Part shown: positions 1 through 9,200 of the stretch, in pieces
How the letters are laid out: each line of letters begins with the position of its first letter
Position numbering within the stretch: position 1 is the first letter of the stretch
DNA from: an uncultured Enhydrobacter sp.
Lineage (GTDB): Bacteria; Pseudomonadota; Gammaproteobacteria; Pseudomonadales; Moraxellaceae
NCBI GenBank assembly: GCA_946222995.1
Contig: CAMIOS010000001.1
Coordinates: 124,001-188,000, forward strand
DNA: 64,000 bases
Reading direction: 5' to 3'
Position numbers and translations under genes: made by a program
The notes under the pieces: model-generated
The model's input: the letters and a program-made list of their open reading frames with translations, nothing else
The model's database searches: none
Told to the model about the DNA's origin: nothing

Positions 1-171
1 ACTTTTGATAAGTGGGGCTTTTTAGCTACAGTAATATACGAAATGATCCAAATACCCCCAAATGAAAAACTTCTCGAAAAACCCACTTACCCCGAAGACT
101 GGGAATGTTGTGATAATGGCTGTGAAGAACTGTGCGTCTATGAAACCCACCGTGTTCAAAAAAGTCTTTAA
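1..171 (+). CDS. C-terminal fragment of a small Cys-rich protein (oxidoreductase-like domain type)
   Basis: The frame is open from base 1 to a TAA at 169-171, giving 56 residues without a start, so the gene begins upstream of the window. The tail contains the pattern PEDWECCDNGCEELCV, a CC-x2-GC-x3-CV arrangement. This resembles the short 'oxidoreductase-like' domain proteins found in many proteobacteria, which have a P-x-CC-x2-GC-x2-CV core; here there is one extra residue. The match is by eye. No function is known to me for the bacterial family. The gene is followed directly by a palindromic repeat. Confidence 0.55.
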   Translation, partial: TFDKWGFLATVIYEMIQIPPNEKLLEKPTYPEDWECCDNGCEELCVYETHRVQKSL

Positions 172-194
172 GGTGGGTAACAGCGTAACCCACC
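172..194. repeat. Palindromic repeat GGTGGGT-N9-ACCCACC
   Basis: Perfect 7-bp arms (172-178 and 188-194) flank a 9-nt loop immediately after the stop of the first gene. There is no T-run on either side, so it is not a typical intrinsic terminator. A closely similar palindrome (GGTGGGTAACGC...TTAACCCGC) lies at 56107-56132, and a half copy, GGTGGGTTA, lies near 53441. This suggests a dispersed short repeat family. Confidence 0.5.
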
Positions 195-287
195 GATTTA
201 ATAAATTGATAATAAAAGAATTTTTATGAAGATTGGCTATATTTTACCGTTAAAGGTCATTATCAAGCTTTAGCATCAATTTTAAGC

Positions 288-326
288 AAAAAAACCATCT
301 ATCAAAAATGGGGGATGATAGATGGT
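288..326 (-). terminator. Intrinsic terminator of the 6S RNA gene
   Basis: Read on the minus strand, an 11-bp perfect stem (ACCATCTATCA at 294-304 with TGATAGATGGT at 316-326) is followed by seven T residues. It lies just downstream of the 6S RNA 3' end. Confidence 0.85.
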
Positions 327-339
327 CTTAAAAAAATAG

Positions 340-524
340 AGCTCCAGAGTACCGCTGTGCATGTGAACCCATGAACTGTAACGTTCAGGGTGGGTATGGC
401 AACGGCTCTTAAGGTTTCCTGAGACATCATAACGATGCAGGCATACACAACAAGCCGAAAGAACGCATACCCTAAGGTAAATTATCAGCTCAGGTAATAA
501 CATACACTGGCAAATACCCCAGAT
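340..524 (-). ncRNA. ssrS: 6S RNA (RNA polymerase sigma-70 regulator)
   Basis: The minus strand matches the 6S RNA plan known from E. coli and Pseudomonas. The 5' part reads GCCAGTG...CCTGAGCTGATAATTT, comparable to GGCCAGUCCCCUGAGCCGAUAUUU in E. coli. The 3' part has TCTCAGGAAACCTTAAGAGC, then a GTTCAtGGGTTCA segment and AGCGGTACTCTGGAG. The ends can pair (GTGTATG with CATGCAC, GGGGTA with TACTCT), giving the long closing stem around a central bubble. 6S RNA binds the sigma-70 holoenzyme and damps transcription in stationary phase. Flanking promoter and terminator sequences support an independent gene. Exact ends are estimated. A 73-codon reading frame over this region is spurious. Confidence 0.85.
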
Positions 525-530
525 AGGCTT

Positions 531-560
531 ATTTTAACAGGTTTGGCGTAGGATTGTAAA
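531..560 (-). promoter_or_regulatory. Promoter of the 6S RNA gene
   Basis: On the minus strand, TTTACA (560-555) is separated by 18 bp from TAAAAT (536-531). The expected start is near 524, which agrees with the 5' end required for the 6S RNA closing stem. Confidence 0.6.
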
Positions 561-619
561 CCATTACCCCCGCATTCCATGGCTTTTAATCGTTGCTGCC
601 TTATTTTTTGTCAACGCTG

Positions 620-628
620 TGCTATAAT
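620..628 (+). promoter_or_regulatory. Extended -10 promoter of gpmI
   Basis: TGC-TATAAT at 620-628 is a near-ideal extended -10 element; no good -35 is present. It places the transcript start near 635. This rules out the in-frame ATGs at 579 and 627 as the gpmI start. Confidence 0.6.
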
Positions 629-665
629 GCTCACACCAAAAATATTAGATAAAAAGGTAACCCGC

Positions 666-2255
666 ATGAGCCCAGCGAACTCCAAAAAGATCCCCCATGT
701 TTTGATGATTTTGGATGGCTTTGGCCACCGAGAAGACAGGCGAGATAACGCCATTGCCGCTGCCCATACGCCCAATTTGGATAAGCTATACCAGACTTAT
801 CCGCATGGACTGATTTCGGGCTCGGGCGAAGATGTGGGACTGCCTGAAGGACAGTTTGGCAATTCTGAGGTGGGACACATGAACTTAGGTGCAGGACGGA
901 TTTTATACCAAGATTCCACCCGTATTCACAAAGAAATTCGTGAAAAATCCTTTTTTGACAATGCCGCTTTGACCCAAGCGGTGCAACTTGCCAATCAACA
1001 ATCCGCCAATGTGCATATTATGGGGCTGTTATCAGATGGTGGCGTGCATGCACATATTGACCATATGGTGGCAGCGTGTGAATTGGCATTGCAACAAGGG
1101 GCGCAACAGGTGTCTGTCCATGCGTTTTTAGATGGGCGAGATACCCCGCCAAAAAGTGCCGACAGTTATTTGACCCAATTTACCCAGCAACTTGAACAAC
1201 TAAACCAACGTTACGAAGGCAAGGCGTATGTCGTAAGCCTAATTGGTCGCTATTATGCGATGGATAGAGACAAGCGTTGGGATAGAGTCGAACAAGCTTA
1301 TGATTTACTGACGGCGGCGGTTGGTGCGCGTGTGGTCAACAGCGTTAAAGAAGGCATCAAACAGGCATATGACCGCCAAGAAACCGATGAATTTGTCAAA
1401 CCCACTATAATTCAATACGCCGATAAACCCCAAGACTTTGGCAAAATTGGCGACAATGACAGCGTGATTTTTATGAATTTTCGGGCGGATAGAGCCAGAG
1501 AAATTACTCAAGCATTGGTGGATAGCAATTTTGCTGGGTTTGTCAGAAAAACTATGCCAAAAATTAGTCGTTTTGTTATGCTTACTCAGTATTCGGACGA
1601 GTTGGCACACAATCCACTGACCACGACCGCCTTTTTGCCCACCGCGTTGACCAACACGCTTGGCGAATACTTAGCGCAGCTCGGCAAAACCCAACTGCGT
1701 ATCGCAGAAACCGAAAAATACGCGCATGTCACTTTTTTCTTTAGTGGCGGGCAAGAAGCCGAGTACACAGGCGAAACTCGAATTTTAGTCGATTCACCAA
1801 AGGTAGCAACTTATGACTTGCAACCTGAAATGAGCGCCCACGAAGTCACCGATAAGCTGGTACAGGCAATTGATTCGGGTGAGTATGATGTGCTCATCGT
1901 CAATTATGCCAATGGTGATATGGTCGGACACACGGGTGTGTTTGCAGCGGCAGTCAAAGCCGTAGAAACACTTGATAGCTGTGTACAACAAATTGTCGAA
2001 GCGGTAATCAACAATCACGGTCATTTGCTGATCACCGCTGACCATGGTAATGTCGAGCAAATGCAAGACTATGAAAGTGGGCAGGTACATACCCAACACA
2101 CTACCGAACTTGTGCCGTTTATTTATATTAGCGAGAACACCAATGATAAAAAAGTGCGTGCAGGGGGTAAGCTGTCAGATGTCGCTCCCACGATACTTGA
2201 TTTGATGGGTGTGCCAAAGCCTAGCGAAATGACGGGAATCAGTTTATTGGTTTAA
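666..2255 (+). CDS. gpmI: 2,3-bisphosphoglycerate-independent phosphoglycerate mutase
   Basis: This enzyme interconverts 3- and 2-phosphoglycerate in cytosolic glycolysis and gluconeogenesis, using a phosphoserine intermediate and Mn2+. The 529-aa product, close to the usual 510-515, has the N-terminal metal site LMILDGFGHRED and the catalytic serine in NSEVGHMNLGAGR. It also has DGRDTPP, SLIGRYYAMDRD, FMNFRADRAREI, the C-terminal metal motif TADHGN and HTTELVPF. The start at 666 (MSPANSKK) was chosen because it follows AAAGGTAAC, and because an extended -10 promoter lies at 620-628, over and upstream of the earlier ATGs. The gene stands alone ahead of a C-terminal processing protease, a pairing also seen in pseudomonads and Acinetobacter. 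Confidence 0.95.
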   Translation: MSPANSKKIPHVLMILDGFGHREDRRDNAIAAAHTPNLDKLYQTYPHGLISGSGEDVGLPEGQFGNSEVGHMNLGAGRILYQDSTRIHKEIREKSFFDNAALTQAVQLANQQSANVHIMGLLSDGGVHAHIDHMVAACELALQQGAQQVSVHAFLDGRDTPPKSADSYLTQFTQQLEQLNQRYEGKAYVVSLIGRYYAMDRDKRWDRVEQAYDLLTAAVGARVVNSVKEGIKQAYDRQETDEFVKPTIIQYADKPQDFGKIGDNDSVIFMNFRADRAREITQALVDSNFAGFVRKTMPKISRFVMLTQYSDELAHNPLTTTAFLPTALTNTLGEYLAQLGKTQLRIAETEKYAHVTFFFSGGQEAEYTGETRILVDSPKVATYDLQPEMSAHEVTDKLVQAIDSGEYDVLIVNYANGDMVGHTGVFAAAVKAVETLDSCVQQIVEAVINNHGHLLITADHGNVEQMQDYESGQVHTQHTTELVPFIYISENTNDKKVRAGGKLSDVAPTILDLMGVPKPSEMTGISLLV

Positions 2256-2387
2256 TAATTTGCTTGATATTTCTTGTTTTACAGTATTGGCATTAAACTG
2301 TAAATGCAGCGTAAGGGCATATCATCTATGCCTGTTATAAAATTCTTACGTTAAATTTATGATTATTTAAAAAAGTGGGCAACTTAA

Positions 2388-3926
2388 ATGGGTAACAAAA
2401 CAGTATCACTATATCATCCCACCTCTTGCACAAACAACACTACTAAGATTGCCCCCCTTAATCTGCCAGTATGGTATCACCCAGTGCTATCGTTTAATTT
2501 GGCGATATTCGTGCTATCAAGTTTACTAATACAACCAAGTTGGGCGGCTAAATCGTCTGACCCAAAACTTAATCCTACGGTTACCCAAGTGCTGCTGACC
2601 ACCAAACAAACTCAAGTCCCATCGGCAGACCCCAGCCAAAATAATGCGACTATAAACGCGACAGATGATATCGGTAGCGGTGATGAACCCAGTGATGAAA
2701 CAGCTAGCGCCCAATCTGCCACGCCAGTCCCCGCACAAAATATACCTACAGGCAATAATCCAGCAACTGCGACTGTTTCTGCACAGGCTTCCTCACCGTT
2801 ACCCCCTTCAGAACCAACGATTGGTCAAGTGCCATTAGGGGCTATCTCACCTGATACCATCGCCAAGTTTGTCAAAATGATCGATATCGTGCGGCAAGAG
2901 TACGTTAGACCGGTGGATGATGAAATGCTATTTGCCAATGCAATGACAGGCACCTTAACAGCGCTTGATCCGTATTCAGAATACCTAGATAATGACGCTT
3001 ACAATAACCTAAAACTGTTCACCGATGGCGATGTGGGCAGTATTGGGGTAAAGGTCAGTTTACATCCTGATAGCAAGACTTGGGTGTTTGATGAAGTGTT
3101 GCCAAACTCACCTGCCGCCACAGCCGGTATTCAGCGTGGCAATTATTTACACCAAATCAATGATTACAAACTCAGTGATGAGCAAACCCAGCAAGATATC
3201 GATCAGTTACTCACGGGTATTGCAGGCACGCAGTTAAAACTTGTGGTATCAGATAGTGGCAGACGTAAACATACAGTTAACTTACAAAGAACGTTAGTTG
3301 AACAGCAAGCCATACAAGCCCAAGTGATACAAGAAATAGCCGTTGTGCACATTCCCATCTTTCAAAATAACACACAGCAGCAGTTTTTATCGGCATTGGC
3401 AAGCTTAAACCAACCCTTTACAGGCATTTTACTCGATATTCGTAATAATCCAGGCGGTGTATTAACCTCGGCTACTGACATTGTCAGTTTATTTATGGCG
3501 AATAAAACCGTGGTACAAGTCAAAAATCGTCAAGGATTACAAGAAGTTATCAAAACTCAGCCCACCGCCCAATTGTTAAATGTACCATTGGCGGTTTTAC
3601 AAAATCGCTATTCTGCGTCAGCAGCCGAAGTGCTAGCCAGTAGCTTACAACAAAATGGCCGAGCCAAAATCTATGGCGAAACCAGCTACGGCAAAGGCTC
3701 TATCCAAAGCATTGTGCCTATCAACGACAATGAAGCAGTCAAGCTAACCGTCGCCCATTATTACTCAGCCAATGGTCAAAAAATTGATGGCATCGGTGTT
3801 AAGCCGGATGTGCTACTTCAGGACAGTGAACTGACTTGGCAAGACAATGTGATAAAAGCCATGCAAACGATGGCACGCCCAACCAAATACCAGCTACAAG
3901 CGGATCAATCCATTCAAGCTTTTTAA
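2388..3926 (+). CDS. S41-family C-terminal processing peptidase (CtpA-like)
   Basis: A 512-aa exported serine protease of the periplasm that trims or degrades envelope proteins with exposed C-termini. A hydrophobic segment near residues 33-54 ending in WAA looks like a signal sequence after an unusually long polar N-terminus. Residues about 65-140 are a Ser/Thr/Pro/Ala-rich linker. A PDZ domain follows (VGSIGVKVSL...SPAATAGIQRGNYLHQIN). The S41 domain carries RNNPGGVL and the Ser/Lys dyad S411 (YSASAAE) and K436 (YGKGSIQ), exactly 25 residues apart as in Prc/CtpA. The long N-terminal region is not conserved in typical CtpA, so the true start could lie elsewhere; no strong ribosome-binding site is visible. 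Confidence 0.88.
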   Translation: MGNKTVSLYHPTSCTNNTTKIAPLNLPVWYHPVLSFNLAIFVLSSLLIQPSWAAKSSDPKLNPTVTQVLLTTKQTQVPSADPSQNNATINATDDIGSGDEPSDETASAQSATPVPAQNIPTGNNPATATVSAQASSPLPPSEPTIGQVPLGAISPDTIAKFVKMIDIVRQEYVRPVDDEMLFANAMTGTLTALDPYSEYLDNDAYNNLKLFTDGDVGSIGVKVSLHPDSKTWVFDEVLPNSPAATAGIQRGNYLHQINDYKLSDEQTQQDIDQLLTGIAGTQLKLVVSDSGRRKHTVNLQRTLVEQQAIQAQVIQEIAVVHIPIFQNNTQQQFLSALASLNQPFTGILLDIRNNPGGVLTSATDIVSLFMANKTVVQVKNRQGLQEVIKTQPTAQLLNVPLAVLQNRYSASAAEVLASSLQQNGRAKIYGETSYGKGSIQSIVPINDNEAVKLTVAHYYSANGQKIDGIGVKPDVLLQDSELTWQDNVIKAMQTMARPTKYQLQADQSIQAF

Positions 3927-3984
3927 GTTAACCATAATGGCAAAATTTATTGTCGGGGCGTTCAGCGTAAGCCGTTAAACTCAC

Positions 3985-4890
3985 CTAACTGGTGTGAATA
4001 TCATCATAATAGCTGCGAGGATCGACCGCATCTAGGTCAGTAATTTTAAGTTTGGGATATTGTTTTTTGCAGAAATTTGGGTCAACCTTGCAAATAGCGG
4101 CTTGTAACTCATCAAGCCGAGCCTCGGATTGGCGGATATGCTCTAACAGTTTTAAAAACGTCAAAGCAACCGGGTCTTCTGAATTGGGATCAACGCCATA
4201 TTGATGAAACACGCTTGACTGATCGATTTTTCGCGCTGGAAAATCACGTTGAGAAGATTGAAGCGAGGTAATTTCCTCTTTAAGATGGCTGGGTGAGTTA
4301 TTGGCAAGACTATCTAGCCCCGCCTTTTGGGCGATAGACTTGTCATGAATAAGCCGTGCCGCACTTCCAACCATTGTGGCCCCTGCAGGTACTTCTTTGA
4401 CCACCACCGCATTTGAGCCAATTTTGGCATATTTGCCCACGGTAAAACCGCCCAACACTTTCGCCCCTGCGCCCACCACCACGCCATCTTCAAGGGTTGG
4501 GTGGCGTTTGCCTTCGCTCAGTGACACCCCGCCAAGCGTCACGCCATGATACAAGGTCACATCATCACCGATTTCGGCAGTTTCGCCAATCACCACGCCC
4601 ATACCGTGGTCGATAAAAAAGCGTCTGCCGATTTTGGCGGCAGGATGGATTTCGATGCCGGTAAAAAACCGATTACCAAAAGATACCGCCCTTGCCAAGC
4701 CTTTATGGTCATGCTGCCACATGGCGTGAGCGACACGGTGCATAAGCAACGCATGCACGCCTGGATAGGTTAAAAGTACTTCTAGCGTATTGCGGGCAGC
4801 GGGATCACGTTCGAACACCGCTTGGATATCTTCTTTAAGTGCTTGACGGATAGCGTGCATTTTTTTGGGGATATTACGGATAAAAGACAC
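3985..4890 (-). CDS. cysE: Serine O-acetyltransferase
   Basis: Makes O-acetyl-L-serine from serine and acetyl-CoA, the carbon acceptor for sulfide in cysteine synthesis. The 301-aa product has a short N-terminal helical part, then left-handed beta-helix hexapeptide repeats (IEIHPAAKIGRRFFIDHGMG, TLYHGVTLGG, VVVGAGAKVLG, KIGSNAVVVKEVPAGATMVG). It lacks the longer N-terminal domain of E. coli CysE and has about 100 extra C-terminal residues, a form seen in Acinetobacter and Pseudomonas. It is downstream of trmJ on the same strand with a gap of about 50 bp. Its product links to the sulfate-assimilation genes at 14.8-21.7 kb. Confidence 0.93.
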   Translation of the reverse strand: MSFIRNIPKKMHAIRQALKEDIQAVFERDPAARNTLEVLLTYPGVHALLMHRVAHAMWQHDHKGLARAVSFGNRFFTGIEIHPAAKIGRRFFIDHGMGVVIGETAEIGDDVTLYHGVTLGGVSLSEGKRHPTLEDGVVVGAGAKVLGGFTVGKYAKIGSNAVVVKEVPAGATMVGSAARLIHDKSIAQKAGLDSLANNSPSHLKEEITSLQSSQRDFPARKIDQSSVFHQYGVDPNSEDPVALTFLKLLEHIRQSEARLDELQAAICKVDPNFCKKQYPKLKITDLDAVDPRSYYDDIHTS

Positions 4891-4943
4891 GATAGGCTTC
4901 CTAAACTGTTATTGCTCGCTGGCTTGGCATCAAAAAAGCGAGA

Positions 4944-5798
4944 TTATTTGAGAGAGTTTTTATGGATTTTTTTAATGATAGTGGCAATCATGGCTTGGAG
5001 CAATTGATATTCTTTCATATCTAATTGCAAACGGCTGAATAACCGTCCCACTCGCTGTGGTATGACCTTGGATTGCTCACGATGAAAAATTCCAAGTTGT
5101 TGTAATAACTGTAAAAGCTGTTGTTCGACTTGTTGTTGTTGTTTATGGTTAATCGGCGGTTCGTCCCATTGTTGGCGAAAATTTAATGTCATTGTTTCTT
5201 GTTCTGCCAAACTTGATTGTAAGCTGCCCCTAGTATTTAGTCCCGTCTCTAAGACGTCATAAAACACGCTGGCAATCACTTGTACCGCCGCCGCGACATT
5301 CAATACACTATAAGCAGGATTGGCAGGGATTTGGATATGATAATCGGCTAAATTAAGCTCATCATTGGTCAAGCCTCGGTCTTCTCGTCCAAATACGATC
5401 GCAATGTTCGGTAACTGCGTAGCACCTAGTGCTTGAACTTGCTGTAAAAACAGCGTCGCAGCCTGTGTGGGGGTTAGCACAGGTTTTGGGATGTGGCGTT
5501 GGCGACTTGAAGTCGCAAATACCCATTGACAATCTTGTAATGCCGCGGATAAGGTAGGGACGATAGTAACATGATCTAAGATAGATTTTGCTCCCGCCGC
5601 ATGGGCATACGCATCTTCATCAATGGGTTTTTTAGGTTCAACCACTACCAACTGTGTTAATCCCATGGTGTGCATGGCACGAGCCGCCGAGCCAATATTG
5701 GCAGGCAAGGTGGTATTTACCATCACGATACGAATAGTTGCCAATACACTTGCCAAATCTAACGCAGGCGATGTTAAGTGAGCGGTCAAATCAGCCAT
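4944..5798 (-). CDS. trmJ: tRNA (cytidine/uridine-2'-O-)-methyltransferase TrmJ
   Basis: A SPOUT-family enzyme that 2'-O-methylates position 32 of several tRNAs using S-adenosylmethionine. Visible family motifs are TLPANIGSAARAMHTMGL near the N-terminus, AHAAGAKSIL, FATSSRQR, VFGREDRGLTNDEL and IPANPAYSVLNVAAAVQVIA, which forms the knotted cofactor site. The 284 residues include a helical C-terminal part (HREQSKVIPQRVGRLFSRL). The ATG directly abuts the TAA of the preceding Hpt gene (CAT at 5796-5798, TTA at 5799-5801), implying translational coupling. The trmJ-cysE order is shared with other gammaproteobacteria. Confidence 0.9.
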   Translation of the reverse strand: MADLTAHLTSPALDLASVLATIRIVMVNTTLPANIGSAARAMHTMGLTQLVVVEPKKPIDEDAYAHAAGAKSILDHVTIVPTLSAALQDCQWVFATSSRQRHIPKPVLTPTQAATLFLQQVQALGATQLPNIAIVFGREDRGLTNDELNLADYHIQIPANPAYSVLNVAAAVQVIASVFYDVLETGLNTRGSLQSSLAEQETMTLNFRQQWDEPPINHKQQQQVEQQLLQLLQQLGIFHREQSKVIPQRVGRLFSRLQLDMKEYQLLQAMIATIIKKIHKNSLK

Positions 5799-6152
5799 TT
5801 ATTGAGCAAGTAATTGTTTGGCATGGGTGTTTACCGCACGACATTCGGCAATCACCTTATCAACCAATTCACGATGTTGTTGAATTTGGGTATTACGACA
5901 CACTTCTTGGAGTTGATAACACAGTTCGCTTAATGTCGATGCCCCAAGGTTTGAACTTGCGCCTTTTAGACTATGAGCCGCCTCAAACCCAAGACGATTG
6001 TCGTTATTGGTATAAGCGTTTTCCAGTTCGCTTAGACGAATTTCGCTGTCATTGATGTACGTTTGAATCAGATCGTTAAAATCCTCTTCTAACAAATCCC
6101 GCAGTTCTTCAAATTGGGCAATATTAATGGGCTGAGGTACATCTTGGGTCAT
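5799..6152 (-). CDS. Stand-alone histidine phosphotransfer (Hpt) domain protein
   Basis: A 117-aa all-helical Hpt protein with the phosphorylatable histidine H60 in AAHSLKGASSNLGA. It would relay phosphate between a hybrid sensor kinase and a response regulator in the cytoplasm. The ATG at 6152 was chosen because it follows GGAG with 7-nt spacing; the frame could start six codons earlier, but only with a TTG. It lies between dnaE and trmJ with no kinase or regulator nearby, so its partners must be encoded elsewhere. Which pathway it serves cannot be told from the sequence. Confidence 0.82.
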   Translation of the reverse strand: MTQDVPQPINIAQFEELRDLLEEDFNDLIQTYINDSEIRLSELENAYTNNDNRLGFEAAHSLKGASSNLGASTLSELCYQLQEVCRNTQIQQHRELVDKVIAECRAVNTHAKQLLAQ

Positions 6153-6227
6153 ACGGTTGCTCCGTGTCAAAGTTGGATGAATTATACATGAGTCATAGTA
6201 GCTTTAGCAAAACTGCAATGAAAATTA

Positions 6228-9200
6228 TCAACTAAAATGTAAATGTAGATGTTCCTGTTTGACCAAGGTTTTTAGTCGTTCGACGGTGCTGTCATCGGGG
6301 TTAATTTGCCAATTTTCGGGCATATTGACATTGGCGATGGCAAAGTCGGTATAAATACATAAATTGATTGGCACACCGAGTCGATTTATCGATTGGCTTT
6401 CATCTCGGGTTATGTCTTGGGTTGTGTCTCGGGGTTGGCTATTTTGTAACGACATTTGGTGCGATAAATAATGCGTGGTTGACGCATCGGCATTAATCAG
6501 CAGTTCTTGCAACGCATTAAACAATGCCAAATCATCGCCTGCGATTTTTATCGAAATTTTTTTGAGCCAGCGTTTGCGGGCATCGGTCAAGGTCATGACA
6601 TCGGTGAGGCTTGCAAAAAATTGACCTTCTCGCTCTCGTACCGTGCCTTCGATAATGACCACCGTTTCAAGTTTTAATTTGTCTTTGACCCGCGCAAAAC
6701 GTTCAGCATAGCAGCTCACTTCGATTCGTCCTGTCCCATCATCAAGGCTAATCACCGAGCGATTGCCAAAGTTTGCCACATCCATAATCAACCCTGCAAA
6801 CAACGTGGTTTCGCCATATTTGGTTTCGTTAATGGCAGATAAGGTGCCTTTGGTGTAGCGTTTTAGCTCTTCACGGTAGGTGTCGATTGGGTGTCCTGTC
6901 AAAAATAAACCCAGCGTGTCTTTTTCGCCTTTTAATCGCTCTTTATCACTCCACACTGGCGTGTGTGGTAACGGGGGTGGGGCGGTCACTTCGGCAATTT
7001 CGGCAAACATATCCATCATGCCCAAGTTATCGTTTTGGCGTTGTTGCTCGGCAGCTTGTACCGCTTTGGGCAACTCTTGCATCAATGCCCCTCGGATATC
7101 ATAGGCGTTATCTTTGGGCAAATCAGGGCGTAAAGTGGCGGCAAAATCGTCAAAACAGCCTGCCTTTACCAAGGCTTCAAGGGTGCGTTTATTGACCTTT
7201 TTGGTATCCACGCGGCGGCAAAAATCATACAAATCAGTAAAGTTACCGTCCTTATTGCGCGCCTCGACGATAGACTCTACCGCCCCTTCGCCCACGCCTT
7301 TGATACCGCCCAAGCCATACACGATGGTGTTTTTGTCTTTGGGTACAAATGCCCAGTTGGAATAATTCACCGAAGGGTTTTCGACGGTTAAATGAAAGTT
7401 TTCTCGGCAGTCATTGATAAAAAATACCACGCTATCGGTGTTATTCATGTCTGAGGTAATCACCGCTGCCATAAATTCGGCAGGGTAATAATGCTTAAGA
7501 TAAGCGGTTTGATAAGCCAAGACACCATAGGCGGCAGAGTGCGACTTATTAAAGCCGTAGCCTGCGAACTTTTCCATCAAATCAAACACACCGCCTGACG
7601 TGACCTCATCAATGCCTTCTTTGGTCGCACCTGTAACAAAAATATCGCGCTGCTTTGCCATTTCTTCAGGTTTTTTCTTACCCATCGCCCGCCGTAGCAT
7701 GTCCGCCCCGCCAAGGCTATAACCCGCCATCGCTTGCGAAATCTGCATCACTTGCTCTTGATACACAATCACGCCATAGGTATTTTCCAAAATCGGCTCA
7801 AGGCGGTCATGGTCGTATTTGACTTCTTCTCGCCCGTGCTTACGGTCGATGTACATATCAACCATCCCCGCATCCAGTGGACCTGGTCGATATAGAGCAC
7901 ACATGGCAATCACATCTTCGATATTCGACGGTTGTAATTTGGCAAGGTATTTTTTCATCCCGGTACTTTCAAGCTGAAATACCGCGGTGGTATGGGCATT
8001 TTGCAACAAGCCATAGGTCGGCTTATCATCGAGTGGCAAACTTTCTAAATCAATTGGCTCAAGGCCTTCTTGGCTGCGGCGAGCATTGATATTTTTAACA
8101 GCGGCGTTAATCACGGTTAAGTTTCGCAGTCCCAAAAAGTCAAATTTGACCAACCCAACCGCTTCGACATCGTCTTTATCAAATTGACTGACCCGATGAC
8201 CTTCATCATCACAATACACGGCACTATAGTCTGTGATACGAGTTGGGGCAATAAGCACGCCGCCTGCGTGTTTGCCCACGCCTCGAGTAATACCTTCAAG
8301 TCGTACCGCCATTTCCCAAATCTCATTGGCGTCTTCATAGTCCATATTGTCGGGATTCGACAGCAAGTCTTTAAGTTGCGGCTCGGCATCCACGGCTTCA
8401 GCTAGCGAAATACCGGGGGTTTTAGGGATAAGTTTTGAGATTTTATCCGCCAAGCCATACGACTTGCCTTGCACCCGAGCGACGTCCCGCACCACCGCTT
8501 TGGCAGCCATCGTACCAAAGGTAATAATCTGTGAGACCGCCTCTCGCCCATATTTTTGGGCAACATAATCAATCACTCGGTCACGCCCATCAATACAAAA
8601 ATCCACATCAAAGTCCGGCATGGATACCCGCTCGGGGTTCAAGAACCGCTCAAATAACAAATCATACTCAAGCGGGTCAAGGTCGGTAATATTGAGCGAA
8701 TACGCCACCAGCGAGCCTGCCCCCGAGCCACGCCCAGGTCCCACGGGCACGTCATTGGCTTTTGACCAACGAATAAAGTCCATCACAATCAAAAAATAGC
8801 CCGGAAACCCCATATCCAAAATGGTATTAAGCTCAAATTCTAACCGCTCGTCATATGGCTTACGAATGGCTGCCCAACTGTCATCGCGTTTTTCGGGTGG
8901 ATACAGTTTTTCAAGGCGTTGTTCGAGTCCTTCTTGAGAGGTACGGCGAAAAAACGTTTCGATGGTATCGCCTTCAGGAATCGGGAATTCGGGCAAATCA
9001 TGATGCCCCATTTTGATAATCACGTTACAGCGTTTTGCCAAATCCAACGTATTCTCAATCACCGCAGGGATATCACTAAATAACGCCGCCATTTCGCTTT
9101 GGGTTTTAAGATACTGCTGGTCAGAGTAATCTCGAGGGCGATTAGGGTCGGCAAGCACTTGTGAATTGGCGATACAAACACGGGCTTCATGGGCTTCAAA

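Noticed and set aside
282..503. 73-codon open frame on the minus strand
   Set aside because: It lies over the 6S RNA and its terminator; the amino-acid pattern is not protein-like and the RNA evidence is much stronger.
579..665. Upstream in-frame start codons for gpmI at 579 and 627
   Set aside because: The first is upstream of, and the second overlaps, an extended -10 promoter; the start at 666 fits both the ribosome-binding site and the family N-terminus.
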